64,000 bases of DNA from Coleophoma eucalyptorum (taxonomy: Eukaryota; Ascomycota; Leotiomycetes; Helotiales; Dermateaceae): positions 434,001 to 498,000 of the forward strand of contig JALRME010000002.1 of the NCBI GenBank assembly GCA_026120035.1, written 5' to 3'. Made by a program: the position numbers and the translations under genes. The notes under the pieces were generated by a model. The model worked only from the letters and a program-made list of their open reading frames with translations. It ran no database searches and was not told the origin of the DNA. Of this stretch, positions 11,166 to 21,798 are shown piece after piece. The first letter of the stretch is position 1, and every line of letters begins with the position of its first letter.

Positions 11166-12811
11166 GCAATGGCATTCCCTCTTATCCTTGCTAGTCCTTG
11201 AATGTCTTCTCGATATAAGTCTTGTACTCGTATTGCCAATTCCTGTTGGCTTTTCAAAGTGGGCCAAGTGGTTACGCCCAGCGGTATGCTAGTTGTGTGC
11301 TTCTCTTTGAAAATACATCAAGTCCTTGCGTAGCTTTGCAAGTGCAGGCTGAAAGGCCTAACCAGGAGGCCAAGAACCTCATTAATCCAAGTTATGGACA
11401 GCTTGTAATCCTTCTATTTCCAGCTAGTACTAGGCCAACTTAGCTTTATATGAAAAAAGATCTTTATCAATGTGTTGTATCAAATTCAGTTAAATGAGAT
11501 TGTATTGGGGAATTGCCAGAGACCGTGGTTGGCGGTCAGCTTGAAAATAGACATTTTCCCCTCGCAACTTTCCTTTCCCTTCTACCTCGTCATCACCTTT
11601 GAAGCCGGAACCCGTCTCTTTTTATCCATTTCCTTTTATTTCGACATTAATCCTTATTTGAACTCTTTTGTGCTACCTGGGATATTGTCGGTTACTTCTT
11701 TGAAGATCTTGCCCTATCTTGTCATATTTCTTATTTGGGCGCGTTGCCACCTCCCGTGCAGTATAACCGGCAGTGCCAGTATTCCCAGATCTAGCAGTAT
11801 TCTCGATGGTATCTTCGTTTACTTTACGCCCGAGAAATACATCCCCATTCTAGATATAGTATTGATTCCTAGATACTTCTGGAAGAAGGTTGTTCTGACA
11901 CTAGGTTGCAACCCCACCGCCTGAGATTCACCGCAGGCTTGCCACTTCTCATTATCCTATATAGCCTACAAGAAGAATATTTCGAAGTCTTACTGAGGAT
12001 ATATTTTCTGTATTCGCGTTGGACGCCCAATCATCGTTCCCGGCAATAGTGGACGAGAAAACGGAGCGCTAGTTACCTCCAATCACCAATGGTCATTCTC
12101 TGTTAAAAGACCGCTTCTCAGAGAGCCGATTCGACCACCACCCTCTTATATATTCGATACTCTGGAGCTTATGAAGCCTGGTAATCCTCTACTGGAATTA
12201 TTTTGTTGAAGTTATACCAAAGCAGTAAGAACATCGCTCTTCAAGAGCGTAAAGTTTTCCCCCGCAGTTGAAATTTTGTGGCAGAGATTCGTGCATTTCT
12301 CAGACAAATTGCATCTTGGGCCGTCCCTCTGTTCCTCTTGTAAGTTTGAACACCAGAATATTGCAAATGAGAAGAGATGCTCACCTACCAGCCAGGGTTT
12401 ACAGCCATCGTACGACCAGCCAACAAATCTGACCACGAAGAAAGGTCATAGCCTACGCTTTTTCTCATGCCCGTTCGTTCAGAGCGGAGGGTATCAGTTT
12501 TTCGGACTCTGACAAAGTATTTGTCTACTCATCCAAAGCCAACTTATACTTTCCGTTGAAAACCTGGACAAAAGCCCTGCCTTCTTGTCCAAAACCATTA
12601 ATTTCTTTAGTTGAAATTCTGACGACAGAATATTTAATCATTATGAGAGTGTAATTGAATGATCCACTGAAAGATTTCCTATCAGCATATCTCATCATAC
12701 TTCCATTCGACAATATAAAGTGCCTATTCTCATGCCATTGACTCAGCGTTGACGCTAACATCGTGACAGTGCGAAATATATTTATTCGAAATTTACCGAT
12801 TAATCCCTAAC
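11166..12811. other. intergenic region without recognisable gene
   Basis: This 1.6 kb separates CAB5 from the WG-repeat gene. A 150-codon ORF at 11472-11924 and others nearby are hydrophobic or composition-driven and match nothing I know. The last few hundred bases are the WG-gene promoter and leader; no clear control element is seen. Confidence 0.5.
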
Positions 12812-14674
12812 ATGTCATATCCAGAATCGTTCATGGAATGGGTTGTCGGGGTGCCGGCTCCTCGTTATCAAAGAAGACTGCAAGCCAAGACTGGGTCAAT
12901 CTCAGCCACAATGATACCTGGAAACCCAACAGCTGAGGTGACTCAAAATCCTGCAGCAGAACTTGAATCAAAGCCAGCTACTGGGAAGACAATACTGAAT
13001 CCATATCGGAGAGTGAAATCTCCATACGGGCGGATGGTTGTTCATATTGAAACCTCTGATTCTGAAATTGAATTGTCGGAGACGTCATCCGAGGACGAGA
13101 CAACTTCAGAAACCAATAAATCTGAGACGGGCCCTGTCAAGAAAGTCAGATTTAAGGATGACAAAAATGGTAAAAGAAGTGAGAAGAAGGCTCCCAAATC
13201 TGCCATGAAAAAGGATAGCACCAAGAGCCAGACTGCCAATGAAGCCAACACGGAAGTGCCAGAAGAACTAGAAAAACATAATCCTTCCGAGATTGCCTGC
13301 AGATGTTGTGATTCATGTGCTAACAGGAGTGGTGGAGATAAAATGACAAAGTGCGGGAGTGGAAAAAGTGATGATAAAATTTCAAAGCAGCAAGAAATTA
13401 TGGAAAGTAAAGAGTGTGGTGGAAGTGAACAACCGGGCAAGCAGCAGAAAGGACAACAAAAGAACAACAAAACAAAACAACCCCAGCCTCAAAGTAACTG
13501 CCAGGTGCAAAATCAGCCCAAAATCGACACATTTCCATTTCGTCCACCACCAACGTTGGGTAACAAAGAAGCAAATCTACGAGCTGTCAACCTAGGGCGT
13601 TCCATGATGTCTCGCATGATTCAACCTTCAAGAGCTGACGTTGTCGTACGCGAAGATGTGATTGAGTGTCCCTCAGATCCACGTCCAAATGCATTCTTCG
13701 ATGCTCGCACTGGCATTCTTCGAGTTTATCACGGTCCTATGTATGGCAATCCCTTTGCAACTTTGGTCCCACTTCGAAACCAGCCAATTCAAGTCGGGAC
13801 ATATTCTCCTTCGCCTCACCACCTCCACCAGGTTGGTCCTCCCCAAACTCCTGGTGGTTGGAATCTTGGCCCACCACCACCAACTCCCGGTCCTGCTCAA
13901 AGTATGCCTGGTGCTTGGAACAGTGGTAACAATGGCCAGAATCAGAACCACAGTGGAGGTAGCCAGAGTGGAGGTAACAACAGTGGTTCTGTTCAAGGAC
14001 GCAACGATAATTCTGGTAGCAGTAGCAACGATCAGCCAAACAATAACCAGAACAGTTTGAGCCGTATAAATCAAAACAGCTCTGGAGGAAACAATAACGA
14101 GAATCGCAACTCGAACGGCGGTACGCAGAACAACTCTAGTTCTACAAATAATGGAAACGGAAACAACAATAATTTTAACGCTAACCCAAATGGCTGGGGA
14201 GGCAACAATGATAGCAACAACGACAACAGTGGAGGATGGGGACAAAATACCAGTTATGGGAATGACCACAACACCGGTGGAGGATGGGGAGGAAATAATG
14301 ATGATAGAGGAAATGATAGCAACAATAACTCTGGAGGTGGATGGGACAACTCCAACAACGACAATTCGAATTCGGGCAGTAACAATAACAATGGAGATTC
14401 TAATGGTTGGGGAGAACCCGTTCAACCTACCTCGTGGTGGGTACTTTCAGCTATATGTTACATAGAGAGGGTCCACTAATACTTAAGTAGGGGAAACCAA
14501 AATGCTGCTTCTAGTACTCAGAATTACAGTAATGGAAATTCAGGTGGTGGAGGTTGGGATAGCCAAAACCAAAATGGTAATTGGGCTGCCGGAACCAACC
14601 TCACAGCGGGCTCCTGGGGTGAAGGTGGAATTGGACCTGCGGCAGGTGCAGCTGGTTCAACAAGCGGTTGGTGA
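12812..14674 (+). CDS. low-complexity Asn/Gly-rich protein with WG/GW repeats, function unknown
   Basis: Exons 12812-14436 and 14491-14674 give 602 residues. The join (GTGGGT..TAAGTAG with a CACTAATAC branch point) restores the Gly-Trp-rich frame, whereas reading through the intron adds an unrelated tail. The N-terminal half holds an SPYGRMVVHIETSDSE segment with an acidic Ser-rich run, a Lys-rich basic stretch, and a Cys cluster (IACRCCDSCANR) near residue 165. Around residues 275-330 is the only globular-looking part (VREDVIECPSDPRPNAFFDARTG...). The C-terminal 270 residues are Asn/Gly/Ser repeats with about a dozen Trp next to Gly (NGWGG, GGWGQ, GGGWDN, GSWGEG). I do not recognise a named family. 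WG/GW spacing resembles Argonaute-hook proteins, but prion-like or RNP-granule proteins also look like this. Confidence 0.75.
13900..14435 (+). repeat. degenerate Asn/Gly/Ser/Trp codon repeat
   Basis: An imperfect repeat built from AAC/AAT, GGA/GGT, AGC and TGG codons encodes the low-complexity tail of the WG protein. The units are irregular and not a simple tandem array, which suggests selection on amino-acid composition rather than recent slippage. Confidence 0.6.
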
Positions 14675-15261
14675 AATGGTATGGTGGTAAGGGGAGGATG
14701 TTCTTATAGCCAATTTTAAGAGTACGTCCAAGCTAGGCGAGGGCAAGCTGGAATTGGCATTTGCTTGTTGCAAGTTGTCGAGTGGTAAGGAGCATTGCAT
14801 AATCAGCTATTCGGTGGTTGGCGTGAGTAGGAACTCCAGTGATCATCAACAATCATCATATATCTTCGATTGTGCCCATTTTACCACTACTATACATCGA
14901 GCTTTGTCAAGCACTTCAAAACACAGCTACCGAGTAAATGACGAGCTAAAAGAGTTCATAGAACGAGAGAACGAGACTACTCTGCGAACAAATCAGCTAT
15001 CTAAAGTACCCAACTAATGCTTCAAGTACTTTATTCGTAAAGAGCTAAGAGAATATCGGGGATCTGTACTAATAAGCTTAATATTGCTAAATTAGGAAGC
15101 AGCAGAAATGCAGCGAGTTAGAGAATTTAGAAAGACAATGACATTGACCCCTGCACTCAGTAACGATGACGTTGAAATCGACCTTCACTGGCGACAGCTC
15201 CTGTTGCTTCCCCACCACAGAAGCTATACTTGAACCACGGTATTTCCACCCGCAAAAATAA
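14675..15261. other. intergenic region upstream of the YjbQ gene
   Basis: It holds the 3' region of the WG gene and the upstream region of the YjbQ-family gene. An 87-codon ORF at 14754-15017 shows no family features and is probably non-coding. Confidence 0.45.
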
Positions 15262-15447
15262 ATGCCAAACCGCAACTCCAGCACCAGTTCTTCTCTTTCC
15301 ACCACCGTGCTCCTCGTGCTCCTCCTTCTCGTCGCGCTCTTCCCGAATCTCTTCCACCTCCTGTGGTCGTTCCCGCTCTATCTGCTCACGCCTTCCACCT
15401 ACATCGCGCGAAATTCAAGAACCCCACCACAACTTCTAGCATCCACG

Positions 15448-16002
15448 ATGGCCTGGACGCAGAAAACCCTCACTCTCCCTTCAAAGTCGAGGGGCTCATA
15501 CCTCATCACTGACGAGATCGTTTCGCAACTGCCAGAGTTAAAGAACTACAAGGTTGGGTTGCTGAATTTGTTTATTCAGCATACAAGTTGCGCATTGAGC
15601 TTGAATGAGAATTGGGATACAGATGTCCGTGAGGATATGAGTGATGCGCTGGACCGCATCGCTCCTGAGGATAGGAAGGGTACTATTTACAGACATAGTG
15701 CTGAGGGCCTGGATGATATGCCTGTGAGTTCTTTATTTAAGGGTTTTGGTTGATAAGGTACAGGGGGGAACAGGACTGATGTGATACAGGCCCATATTAA
15801 GAGTGCTTTGATCGGTGCTAGTGTTACGATTCCTATATCGAATGGTAAATTGGCTACTGGAACATGGCAGGGCATTTGGTAAGAAGTTCGTTGCTATGTT
15901 TTTTGATAGGTGTACTGATGTATCACGTCTAGGTATTTGGAGTTCAGGGCTGCGAGGCATTCGAGGAAGGTTGTTGCTACGATCCAGGGCGAGAAGGCTT
16001 GA
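15448..16002 (+). CDS. YjbQ/UPF0047 family protein
   Basis: Exons 15448-15723, 15790-15878, 15933-16002 give 144 residues. Introns are GTGAGT..ACAG and GTAAGA..CTAG. The core is diagnostic: [20 protein letters not shown], then a D-x-x-x-x-L-x-R-I-A-P block, [20 protein letters not shown], and [15 protein letters not shown] at the end. The His and Asp residues of the HTSC and GTWQGI/E-F-R motifs form the family's putative active site. Bacterial members have a reported thiamine-phosphate-synthase-like side activity, but the true role is unsettled. Start choice: MAWTQKTL at 15448 matches the usual family start. An in-frame ATG at 15262 would add 62 residues containing a strongly hydrophobic segment (see findings). 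Tail-to-tail with CFIm25. Confidence 0.88.
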
Positions 16003-16246
16003 AATTAGGTAGTCCTAAGGCTATGAAATGACCCTTGCTGGGGTTAATGAGCAAATCTTGGAGAACAATGATACCATGCATATAGCGCATTTCATGACCT
16101 AGCACCTTTCGCCGAAGAAAAATACAGTATAATGGCAAGGAGCTATCTGCACTTCAAATCTATGGTTTAAAACAGATTGGCAAAGCTTTTTGTTATGAAT
16201 CCCTCTGAACGCCTTCCCATGCCAGCCATATTTCCAATTATTTCAT

Positions 16247-17113
16247 TCATTCAATCCCGTTTTCGTCTTTCACGCTGCCCTCCTTCATTTCTTCATCTGT
16301 TCCGCCTGCAAGTACCTTGGTCTTTGGTACGTAGCCACCTTCTGGCCCACCACCCGGGGTGACAGCTACCACGTTACCCTGCTCGTCGATGAACTCGAAG
16401 TTATAGCGGGAGAGTAAATGGGGAATTGCGGAAAGTTGAGGTCCATATCTTGCCGTGTTATCGTATAGCTCAAACAGCGGGACAGCTAGAAGCTTCATAT
16501 TCTTAGGAACACTGAGAACCTCTATAGATGTGATTAGTAACAGATTTAGAAAACAAGGGAGGAGGGGCCTACTCTGCCTCGGAAGCTGAATGAAGTAAAG
16601 TTTTTTGCACTCTTTGGGTCTCGTAACATGCGCCGGGATGAAGGGATACATGAAGGTCTCGAAATTCGGTCTCCACCACTGCGCGAGGGTATCGCCAATC
16701 TCCCACTCCTCATTAACACCCTCACCACTGAACTGGCTACCGACGGGCGCCAATCGCTCATTTAAGCGCATTTTGAATCCCTCGACCTCGTCATCCTCGG
16801 GCTTAAGGTAGTCGCCAGGTAACTTGAAGAACGCGTTGGCGATCTGAAGCATCAGAATATGCGGATGATTGTGCTCGTGGCAGACTAGAATTCCCTCGCA
16901 GGTTCGCCGCATACCGTGTTCGACATAGTGCTCTTCTAATCGCTTCAAGCGTGCCAAAACTGATGGGTCTTCTTCTGGCTGCGTCTCTTTTGTGCCGAAG
17001 GTATAGTTGCTCAGTGGGTAGAGGCGGATTGTCTTTGGTTGGTTGGCATTGAAGGAGTTGGGGAGCAATGGTGGATATGAAGTCTGTAGCGCCGTGCTTG
17101 TTATGGTCGACAT
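16247..17113 (-). CDS. cleavage factor Im 25 kDa subunit (CFIm25/NUDT21-like)
   Basis: Exons 16573-17113 and 16247-16521 give 271 residues. The intron (GTAGGC..CTATAG, with a TTACTAATC branch point) is itself in frame. Removing it restores the family sequence QLPRQ-K-VLSVPKNMKLL, so retention is unlikely to be the main form. The protein is an inactive Nudix-fold RNA binder: YPLSNYTFGTKE near the start, EGILVCHEHNHPHILMLQ, FFKLPGDYLKPEDDEVEGFKMRLNERL replacing the Nudix box, then PLFELYDNTARYGPQLSAIPHLLSRYNFEF. In animals the dimer recognises UGUA upstream of poly(A) sites and steers alternative polyadenylation. Filamentous fungi keep it although budding yeast lacks it. A C-terminal Gly/Glu-rich tail of about 45 residues is specific to this protein. 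Confidence 0.94.
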   Translation of the reverse strand: MSTITSTALQTSYPPLLPNSFNANQPKTIRLYPLSNYTFGTKETQPEEDPSVLARLKRLEEHYVEHGMRRTCEGILVCHEHNHPHILMLQIANAFFKLPGDYLKPEDDEVEGFKMRLNERLAPVGSQFSGEGVNEEWEIGDTLAQWWRPNFETFMYPFIPAHVTRPKECKKLYFIQLPRQSRPLLPCFLNLLLITSIEVLSVPKNMKLLAVPLFELYDNTARYGPQLSAIPHLLSRYNFEFIDEQGNVVAVTPGGGPEGGYVPKTKVLAGGTDEEMKEGSVKDENGIE

Positions 17114-17579
17114 TGTGGTTGTCGTTGTGTTTGGAGGGCTTGGAGATGGATGGTGTTTGTGAGGTTGTCGCGAGTTTTGAGCGCAAGGCGTCTTTCAGCC
17201 GTGCTTCTTTTGACACGATATCACGAGCTCAAAGTCAGAAAATAGCCAAATGATTGATAAAAGGGATCAAGAGTTCACATAATGGTCCTTAATTCTAGAT
17301 CTAGAGCCATAACCGCGAAATTTTAGATCCCAAATTTACTGGCCTTTTTAATTTGAATCTTTAAAGGTTATCAGCCTTGTCTCTGAGCTTCAGATAACCT
17401 CTATGAGAGCCTCTGTTTGTTGTAGGGTCCCGATTCAGAAGTTTCATAGACCACATCACATAGTTTAACTTTAAAGAGCTTTATAACTATTCCTGTACTT
17501 GCATGTCTCAATTCTTTTAAGTTCTCATGTACAATACCACCACTTATAGTCCATCCTACATTCTCTCAACCACAACCCT
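17114..17579. other. intergenic region between two minus-strand genes
   Basis: The CFIm25 upstream region joins the 3' end of NDUFS6. It is AT-rich, with no ORF or RNA gene I recognise. Confidence 0.5.
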
Positions 17580-18343
17580 CTATCGTTGTCCCAGAGCTTC
17601 ATCGGTAACTCGTTGAGATTCAGGAACTTCGGCTTCATGGCCAGTAGGTTCCAGTGGGTAGGATGTGGAATTAAGAGACGCGATATGTTCTCGGTGGTGC
17701 TCATTGGCCTATCCATTCCTGTTAACATACGCTCACTGAACCTTTCAGAACGACGGGTACTTACATATGGAAGTCCGCAGTACTCGCATGGGCAGATTTG
17801 TGGCTTGTCGAGGTTGATGAAGATTCTAGGATGTCCTAGTGGTCCTCCACCGCCATCACATTCAGCATATCTTTCCTTGACCCAGCGAACTGGCTGCTTG
17901 TGGATCAATTCAATCGCGGCTTGGGGAGCGGGCTAGACGAGGAATTAGCACAGTTCCTATATTTGATGGAGCAGCAAATTCTGCAAGACTGAATTGGGGC
18001 CAGCAGCACAGCGACATACCTGCAATTCCATAATTGTTTGCTCAAACCGTGGTCCGGTCATGGCTTTTGCCCTTGGGTTTTGGCTTCTTGACCAAATGCC
18101 CAGTCTGTTTGGTGCTTGTTGCACTCTGAATTCCTCAGCCTTCGCAGCAAGTTCCTTCAATGGTTCGGATCGGCTTGGAACCTCCTGTGGGAGCTCGTTG
18201 GTCTTGGAGACATTGGGGACCTCCTTCGGCGCATCATTGACCTCCTGCTTATCATTGGCGGAGAAAGCATATGCCCGTCTGGCAGATACTTGAACTCCGC
18301 GTGTAAGGTGGCATACTGCCCTCGATCGAACGGTGGAAAACAT
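17580..18343 (-). CDS. NADH:ubiquinone oxidoreductase NDUFS6-type zinc subunit (complex I)
   Basis: Exons 18020-18343, 17765-17932 and 17580-17708 give 206 residues. The last join uses GTAAGT..GGATAG and yields CGLPY-ANEHHREH...SYPLEPTGHEAEV, the family ending. An earlier AG (TTAACAG) in the same intron would truncate the protein. The N-terminus is Arg/Ser/Ala-rich with no early acidic residues, as expected for mitochondrial import. The zinc site is visible as C-D-G-G-G-G-x-L-G-H-P followed by C-x-x-C-G (AECDGGGGPLGHP and CEYCG). The subunit sits in the peripheral arm of complex I, near the matrix modules, and is needed for late assembly. It is divergent from the Mpp6-like gene over 275 bp. 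Confidence 0.95.
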
Positions 18344-18618
18344 TGTGTGGGGTTGAGTTCAATTGGCCGAAGCACACCTGAGGTTGTCGTCGCTTTGGCT
18401 TGCTCTGACCTCGAGTAGCACGGTGTTCTTAGTCAGCGCAACTTCCCGAGCCTGAAATTGTTTATTGGCAAAGGTAGGTCCAAACTTATCGTCATAGCAA
18501 ACCTTTTGCTACAAAAGGTCAATTTAAAAGACAAGCACAAGCTGTTGTCAACGACAGAAGCCTCTGTGTCTTTGTCGCTATCGCCTTTTCATTCAATTTA
18601 TCAACAATACAGTTAAAC

Positions 18619-19589
18619 ATGGCGCCAAGTTCTGCGAGTACGCCTACCTCCGGAGGCAAGAGCATGAGTTCACGGCTTCTCACAATGAAGTTTATGCAGA
18701 GAGCTGCTGCTTCATCCCCAACCTCGCCTTCTACACCTGGGGAACCATCCTCGAAACGCAGGAAAGTCGCGGACGATTCGCCTTCGAAATTTAATGTTGA
18801 GGCCCTTGCCGACCAACGCGCTATACAGGCTGCTGTCGCAGATGAGGAAGCAAAGAGACAAGTAGCATTAGAGAGGCAAGCAGCGGAAGCAGGGGATACA
18901 AGATGGGTGTTAAATTTTGGGGATGGGAAAGACTCCCGCGCACCAACAACCCCAGCGTTACGAATTGTGCAAACCGGTTTTGCGAATCTGGATAACGCTT
19001 TACCTCTACACGTGAGGGTCGCTGCGACAGAGGAAGTAGCGGAAGATAAGCCGATTATTGTTGGAAGGAAAAGCTTCGGAAAGTTCAATCGTATTTTAGA
19101 GGTATAGAGTTCTTTTCCTATGGGTTAGACTTTATATGCAGAGCTGACAAGAGGTAGAAGCAACAAAATCCCTCCCTTGAAGACTCCTCAGGCTCAGAGT
19201 CCGACTCCGATGAGGAAGAAAAGGGTGAATCAGATAGCGAATCAGAGGACAGTGATGATGATCCTTCTGGAACGAAAGCACTAATCAAGGCAAGTCAGAA
19301 AGAGGCTGCGCTACGTGCCAAGAACGAGCGAAAGGCTAAAAGGAAGGCCGAAAAGGCGGAATCTCTGGAACTGGCAAAGAAGCGGAAGAAGAAAGAAGTA
19401 AAGCTGAACTCAAATACGAAACTAAGCAACCTCACTTCTCTCTCAGGCCGGCAAGACAAAGTTGATTCTAGAGCTTGCCATCGTTGCGGAGCTACGGGAC
19501 ATCTAATAAAGGATTGCCCTTCAGGAAAGAGGCCATATCCAGGCGAAGAAGACGACGGGCCGCCACGGAAAGCAAGGAAGGCAAGATAA
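18619..19589 (+). CDS. Mpp6-like exosome cofactor with CCHC zinc knuckle
   Basis: Exons 18619-19101 and 19158-19589 give 304 residues. The acceptor after GAGGTAG is the only one that keeps the long downstream frame open. The N-terminal SSRLLTMKFMQRAAA matches the MPP6 (M-phase phosphoprotein 6) signature, and IIVGRKSFGKFN near residue 150 matches its second conserved block. Family role: binding the nuclear RNA exosome and recruiting the Mtr4 helicase during 5.8S rRNA processing and RNA decay. The C-terminal half is acidic (Ser/Asp/Glu run), then Lys-rich, and ends with C-x2-C-x4-H-x4-C (CHRCGATGHLIKDCP), a retroviral-type zinc knuckle for single-stranded nucleic acid. Animal and yeast Mpp6 are shorter and lack this knuckle. 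Confidence 0.82.
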
Positions 19590-21396
19590 AACACCGCGAA
19601 GGTTGATGAGCCAGACACATCGTGGACCAGAGAGCCGTGGAGATTTGGTTGGAGGCTGTGCTTGTGTCGAGCATTAGTAGAATATTTCTCATGCATAGGT
19701 CGACCATGCTGAGAAAGAAGCGTATTGTTATGTACTTGAAGCTGCCATGTCGAGTCCAATATCCAAGGGCTATAACATGAGCAGGAGTACTGGGAAATGG
19801 CGAAGTATCATGGCAAAGCAATTGGTGGTTTTCGGTAGAAGATCACGGGACTGTAAAGTGACACCTGACAGCATGTTCTGGGTGTCAAATCGCCACACAT
19901 CCCAAGTAAACATGGCAGATCGTGGAGATTAGGCCATGACATCTTGTAGAAACTCCAAGGATAGAACCTTATTCAAACATAATACCACACAGTTTTGATC
20001 CCTATCTGAACTTGAATTGTTATAACATCAACACTCCGCCTTTCAATGACACCGGAATCTCATCGCGAATTCTCACAAACTAGAGACATTCCAGCAGATG
20101 AACACCCCTTGAATCGAATCAAAGACGCATATTTTCCGCAGATGCTGTATCTGGTAAGATGACTTTTGTCAAAATGGGTGTAAGCTGCCTAGCCATGGCT
20201 ACGATTTTGCGCTCGTGCCATCTGATTGCACAGCATGGATAGTCCGTCTCTAAGGTTTCCACATACCGAACTCTCAGATGTACTACAACTGTACTACTGC
20301 CGGATTGTTAATAGATCGAGTAACGTCAGATTTAAGCTCAGAAAGTGGAAGATTGCAGAGTGGACGTCGAGTATGGAGTACTGCGGCTAGGAATTCTCGG
20401 ACACCACTTCGTTACTGATCTTGCGGTGAACACATGGAGACCATGCTTCTTCTAGTCAGACCTTGACTCGAGGAACACTGCTGCCAAGATGGCATTACTT
20501 GATGACAAGGTGTTGTACGTACGAGTACCTCACCGGGTGTGAATACAATACCCCAGCCAATCTCAAACTTTGCCCATTGCTTGCTTGCTTGCATGGTTGC
20601 TTTGTAAGGTTTAATCAGTATAAAGGCTACCCCTATTGCGGTGGCGACTTAGTGCAGCCAGGTTGATCAAGGCATGAAATAGGTCCGTCACAGCAGCTCG
20701 CAGCGTCCTCTATCCCTCCTGTTGGGCTGGCACCGGCGTCTGCGAGAGGCAGCATCTTGTACAGCTACCGTGGTACCAACCCGGTAATATGCTGCGCGCC
20801 TGCAAGATCCATCCGAGATCAGAGACCAAAGATCAGCCGAATTGTGATGCTGGGATAAATGATAGGATAGCATCGGTCCTGCTAGATCGACTGCTGGTTA
20901 GTGCTGGCAGAGGGCACGGAAGGCGAAAGGGGTGCCATGCAATTTATGCTTCATGTGCGTGTATCGGAGACTTCTCTTCCTGCAGCCACGGCCGATTGGC
21001 ATTCGCATTATTTGCGTCAATATCGACCTGGCTTGACCTCACGTCGTCCTTCCCCAACTTTAACCTTACCGCGACCTACATGACTTGACTTGATTTGGCT
21101 TGCCGTCACTCGTCTTGGACCTGACCAGCACACGCTCTTTAGTTTATGGCCCATTGTCGGCGCTGTCTCTCCTACATATTGTAACCCTCCCAATGCCGAG
21201 CTGACCCATATCTGTTCTCCACGACCCTACTTTGGCTGATCTGCTCCACCGCTGCGGCAGCTTCTACGTAGCGTTCGTCCAACGTTCGCCGAGGTAATAT
21301 ACACTTGTGCAGCATCGCGCAACACACAAATATTCTCGTCCTTAAATCTGATCCTTCCACTTCCAGCCTTCCAGCCAGAGCTTTACCCGGAAGCTC
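19590..21396. other. long intergenic region upstream of STE23
   Basis: This 1.8 kb holds no recognised gene. An ATG-started 38-codon stretch at about 20046-20160, followed by a GTAAGA, could be an orphan exon but leads nowhere in frame. A (TTGC)4 microsatellite lies at 20577-20592. The region becomes more GC-rich towards STE23. Confidence 0.45.
20577..20592. repeat. (TTGC)4 microsatellite
   Basis: Four tandem TTGC units. A similar array occurs at 25224-25245 on the other side of STE23. Confidence 0.7.
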
Positions 21397-21798
21397 ATGT
21401 TTAGGCTCTGTGGCTTACGTCCTCGTTTCCGTTCAACTCTTCGCCTCAACCACCACAGAGACTACGCATCCTGGACAGCCTTTGCACTCTCCCAACCTTG
21501 CGCTGCAAACGAGGGGTTTATTTGGGAAAAGCGACACATTTCCCAAACTTCTAGTTGCGCGGGGTTACCTGTCAACATATCAAACAATCGGACAGGCCTA
21601 CTGAGTTCAGCTTCAGCACAGACTTGGCCTCGGCTTGAACCTTCATTTCTGAACCCACAGTCCTTTCGCGGGGTCTACCAAAAACGATTACATTCCTCCC
21701 ACTGCGCTTCAATTCAGCGCTCCCTTTCGACCTACTTTCGACCTTCGATCATTCTTTCATATCGCCATTCCTATTCTCAGCATCTCAAATCTCAGGCC

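Noticed and set aside
11472..11924. A 150-codon hydrophobic ORF
   Set aside because: T-rich intergenic sequence gives Phe/Leu/Ile-rich translation. No domain and no support from context.
13673..14425. A 250-codon minus-strand ORF rich in Val/Ile opposite the WG-repeat gene
   Set aside because: It mirrors the Asn/Gly/Ser repeat on the other strand and has no domain. The plus-strand gene has a supported splice junction.
20046..20165. 38-codon ORF starting MTPESHRE followed by a GTAAGA donor-like site
   Set aside because: I could not find an acceptor that continues an open frame before the next stops. Too short to support as a gene.
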